From DVED01 sp963838375 (lineage in GTDB: Bacteria > Cyanobacteriota > Cyanobacteriia > Cyanobacteriales > Geitlerinemataceae), in assembly GCA_963838375.1 (NCBI GenBank), contig CAWIQY010000015.1, positions 558,001-622,000 of the forward strand: a DNA stretch of 64,000 nt. The letters are read 5' to 3'. How positions within the stretch are numbered: position 1 is the first letter of the stretch; each line of letters opens with the position of its first letter. Under the pieces are notes generated by a model, which saw only the letters and a program-made list of their open reading frames with translations, did not search any database and had not been told where the DNA came from. Positions 61,686-64,000 of this stretch are shown one piece after another. The position numbers and the translations under genes are program-made.

Positions 61686-62872
61686 ATGCTCGATCGTATT
61701 GGGCAAATTGCCCGAACCCTAGAACCTCGGCTGATTGAAATTCGCCGCCATATCCACGCGCATCCAGAATTAAGCGGGCAAGAATATCAAACCGCCGCCT
61801 ATGTTGCCGGAGTCCTCTCCTCTTGCGGGTTACACGTCCGGGAATCCGTGGGCAAAACCGGCGTTGTCGGCGAACTCAACGGTGGGGAAAACACGGCGGG
61901 ACGCTTAGCCATTCGTACAGATATGGATGCGCTGCCGATTCAAGAACGAACGGATCTCGAGTATGCCTCTCGTTGTGAGGGAGTGATGCACGCTTGCGGT
62001 CATGATGTGCATACTACCGTGGGATTGGGGACAGCGATGGTGCTGTCGCAACTGGGGAAAGATCTACCCGGTTCGGTGCGGTTTCTGTTCCAACCTGCCG
62101 AAGAAATTGCCCAAGGTGCGCGGTGGATGGTGGAGGCTGGCGCCATGGACGATATAGATGCACTGTTGGGGTTGCACGTTTTTCCGACGATTCCCGGCGG
62201 TTCGGTGGGGATTCGGTACGGGGCGCTGACGGCGGCGGCGGACGATTTGGAGATTATCATTACTGGGGAGTCGGGACACGGGGCGCGACCCCACGAAGCG
62301 ATCGATGCTATCTGGATTGCTTCTCAGGTCATTGTCACGTTACAACAAGCCATCAGTCGTACTCAAAACCCCTTGCGTCCGGTAGTGCTCACCATCGGGC
62401 AAATTAGCGGCGGACGCGCTGCCAACGTGATCGCCGATCGGGTTAGATTAGTTGGAACCGTACGATCGCTCCATCCGGAAACTCACGCCACATTACCCGC
62501 TTGGATCGAGGATATTGTTGCCAATGTTTGCAAGACTCACGGCGCAGGGTACGAAGTCAATTATCGCCGTGTCGTTCCCTCCGTCCAGAACGATTCGAGG
62601 TTGACCCAATTGCTGGAATCGGCAGCCAGAGAGGCGCTCGGCGGCGATCGGGTGCAAATTCTCACCGAACCTTCGTTAGGTGCAGAAGATTTTTCAGTCT
62701 ATCTCGATCGTGCCCCGGCGTCATGTTTCGCTTGGGTGTCGGACAGCCGAATCAGCGCAATTATCCCCTACATCATCCCAAATTCGAGATAGACGAATCG
62801 GCAATTTTAACCGGAGTGGTGACGTTGGCGTATACGGCTTATAAGTATTGGATGAATGGTTCGATCGTTTAG
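61686..62872 (+). pseudogene. M20 family amidohydrolase with a late frameshift
   Basis: An M20D peptidase/hippurate hydrolase-like enzyme (indole-acetyl-amino-acid or N-acyl-amino-acid amidohydrolase). The metal-binding motifs are intact: RRHIHAHPELSGQEYQTA near residue 21, HACGHDVHTTVG near 102, PAEEIAQGARWMV near 137, GHGARPHEAIDA near 197 and GAEDFSVYL near 341. After DRAP the frame should read GVMFRLGVGQPNQRNYPLHHPKFEIDESAILTGVVTLAY, which is present in another frame. The loss of one C in the C4 run 62714-62717 explains it. Uncorrected, the protein ends at 62792 and lacks the final HHPKF histidine, so it would probably be inactive. Confidence 0.88.
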
Positions 62873-62936
62873 GGGAGAAGCATTTGGGTGAGAAATCCTC
62901 GGTTAAACCCAATGGGAAAATTCAAAGGCTTCGCCC
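62871..62936. repeat. 66-bp dispersed repeat, copy 1
   Basis: Begins AGGGGAGAAGCATTTGGG and ends AAAGGCTTCGCCC. The ends GGGAGAAGC/GCTTCGCCC are imperfect inverted repeats. By my count 57 of 66 positions equal copy 2 at 63791. The first bases overlap the restored M20 stop codon. Confidence 0.9.
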
Positions 62937-63024
62937 GAAAACTCGCCGATCGAATAGACTGGCTATAGGATCGAATCGATCCAAGGCGATCTTCTCGAAA
63001 TCGATCGACCGGAAAATAACGGAT

Positions 63025-63273
63025 ATGCAAATTACCATCGAAATTCCCGACAACATCGCCCAACAAACGCCTTTGGGCGAAGCCGATTGGCTGCGAGAAA
63101 TCGCGATCGCTTTATTTCAACAAGAACTGATTACCCTCGGTCGTGCCAGCAGAATCGCCCAAATGAACCAAATAGAATTCCAGCAACTTCTCGCCAGTCG
63201 TGGGATCTGCGTTCACTACGAGATTGAAGACCTCGAAGCCGACCTCCAAAGCCTGCGCGAGGAAGGCTGGTAA
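63025..63273 (+). CDS. UPF0175 family antitoxin-like protein
   Basis: An 82-aa protein from ATG 63025. It reads MQITIEIPDNIAQQTPLGEADWLREIAIALFQQELITLGRASRIAQMNQIEFQQLLASRGICVHYEIEDLEADLQSL, typical UPF0175: a beta strand, then a helix-turn-helix that binds DNA. UPF0175 genes precede PIN-fold DUF3368 toxins, as here. The upstream extension of the frame to 62848 overlaps the repeat and is unlikely. The stop and the next ATG overlap (TAATG). Confidence 0.85.
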   Translation: MQITIEIPDNIAQQTPLGEADWLREIAIALFQQELITLGRASRIAQMNQIEFQQLLASRGICVHYEIEDLEADLQSLREEGW

Positions 63274-63758
63274 TGGTTGTGGTCAGCAATACATCGCCCA
63301 TCAGCAACCTCGCCACGATCGGACAAATCGGTCTGCTTCAGCAGATTTACCCCCAAATTCTCATCCCACCAACAGTCCACAGCGAATTAATGGGTTTCGT
63401 CCCAATTCAGCCACAAATTAACGATCTCTTGTCCCGTAGCTGGTTAAAGATTCAGCCTGTCAACAATTTCACCCTCGTCAACACCCTACAAATCCAACTC
63501 GATCCCGGAGAAGCCGAAGCGATTTCCCTTGCCCTCGAACTCAACGCCAATCGTCTTCTGATCGATGAGCGTTTGGGCAGAAGCATCGCGACTCAATATG
63601 GATTGAAAATTCGAGGTATCCTCGGTCTTTTAATCAACGCTAAAGAACAAGGTCTCATTCAAGTCCTCAAACCCATTCTGGACGATCTAATCGATCGGGC
63701 TGGATTCCGCGTCAGACAGGACTTATACGATCGCATTCTTCAGGAAGTCGGCGAATAA
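63273..63758 (+). CDS. DUF3368 PIN-like toxin
   Basis: A 161-aa PIN-fold protein. The first acidic residue position is MVVVSNTSPISNLATIG, where Asn replaces the usual PIN Asp, as is common in DUF3368. Then LDPGEAEAISLALELNANRLLIDERLGRSIA, with Glu, Asp and Glu, and IRGILGLLINAKEQGLI. The remaining acidic cluster could bind metal. With UPF0175 in front (one-base overlap) it should be the RNase toxin of a type II toxin-antitoxin pair. Confidence 0.85.
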   Translation: MVVVSNTSPISNLATIGQIGLLQQIYPQILIPPTVHSELMGFVPIQPQINDLLSRSWLKIQPVNNFTLVNTLQIQLDPGEAEAISLALELNANRLLIDERLGRSIATQYGLKIRGILGLLINAKEQGLIQVLKPILDDLIDRAGFRVRQDLYDRILQEVGE

Positions 63759-63790
63759 AATAACCGTTGTCGATCGTGCCGTCGATCTGT

Positions 63791-63856
63791 AGGGGCGAAG
63801 CATTTAGGCAATAAATCCTCGGTCAAACCCAATTAGAAAATTGAAAGGCTTCGCCC
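63791..63856. repeat. 66-bp dispersed repeat, copy 2
   Basis: AGGGGCGAAGCATTTAGG to AAAGGCTTCGCCC, with terminal inverted repeats GGGCGAAGC/GCTTCGCCC (perfect). Same orientation as copy 1, so the toxin-antitoxin pair lies between direct repeats. Confidence 0.9.
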
Positions 63857-64000
63857 TTCTTCTTCCCCATAGAAACTGCAGAAGTTCCCCATCGCCAGAA
63901 GTAGGTAAAGATAGATCAATCGACACTCCAGAACCGGATTTCTGGCAAAATCGATGAAGGTTGCCGATACGATCGATCGCGCTCCAAAAAAACTTATTAC

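Overview
The window comes from a cyanobacterial chromosome, most likely a filamentous or mat-forming species. It carries psaC and psbU, the carotenoid-era photosynthetic small-protein background typical of the phylum (a Psb35-like protein, a PAP/fibrillin protein), cobalamin genes (cbiC, cbiX), a SigF-type sigma factor, PEP-CTERM proteins, and very many CGATCG/GCGATCGC (HIP1-type) octamers. Heptanucleotide tandem repeats (STRR type) occur at three places. No tRNA or rRNA gene was seen.

Layout. 0-13.5 kb is mostly housekeeping: gpsA, a dienelactone hydrolase family protein, cbiC, a PAS histidine kinase, lptA/lptB, a MntA-HepT toxin-antitoxin pair, a DUF58 protein, a HAL2-type nucleotidase, a D-2-hydroxyacid dehydrogenase and yqgF. 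14-20.5 kb holds a PEP-CTERM beta-propeller protein, a frameshifted glycosyltransferase, a sulfotransferase-like gene, cbiX, uppP and a DUF3120 gene. 20.5-31.2 kb holds an FHA-adenylate cyclase, psbU, a CNNM/CorC transporter, sigF, psaC, an HdrB-like CCG protein, mreBCD and ssb.

23.8-48 kb is a zone of transposon-derived RNA-guided nuclease genes. It has a complete IsrB gene (RuvC-only, HNH-less IscB relative) with a HEARO/omega-RNA-like region just upstream, a complete stand-alone tnpB, and five degraded TnpB right ends. Between them lie a broken PAS histidine kinase, ebsA, a frameshifted processive glycosyltransferase, a degenerate Ser/Thr kinase-WD40 fusion, and a two-gene cassette pairing a DUF5131 protein (CxxxCxxC motif) with a three-Cys-motif partner protein (TcmP). 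That cassette is more AT-rich than its neighbours and has no established function. It and the IsrB locus are the strongest candidates for unusual biology.

48-64 kb returns to core genes: a CPBP protease, a PLP-dependent dehydratase, sbcC, a STAS protein, a zinc-ribbon PP2C phosphatase, an RluE-like pseudouridine synthase, a PEP-CTERM protein, an M20 amidohydrolase with a late frameshift, and a UPF0175/DUF3368 toxin-antitoxin pair flanked by two copies of a 66-bp repeat.

Four genes carry a total of five frameshifts, three of them at or beside homopolymer runs (T5, G8, C4). Either the sequence has residual indel errors or several accessory genes are decaying. All functional calls come from reading motifs in the translations; no database search was run.
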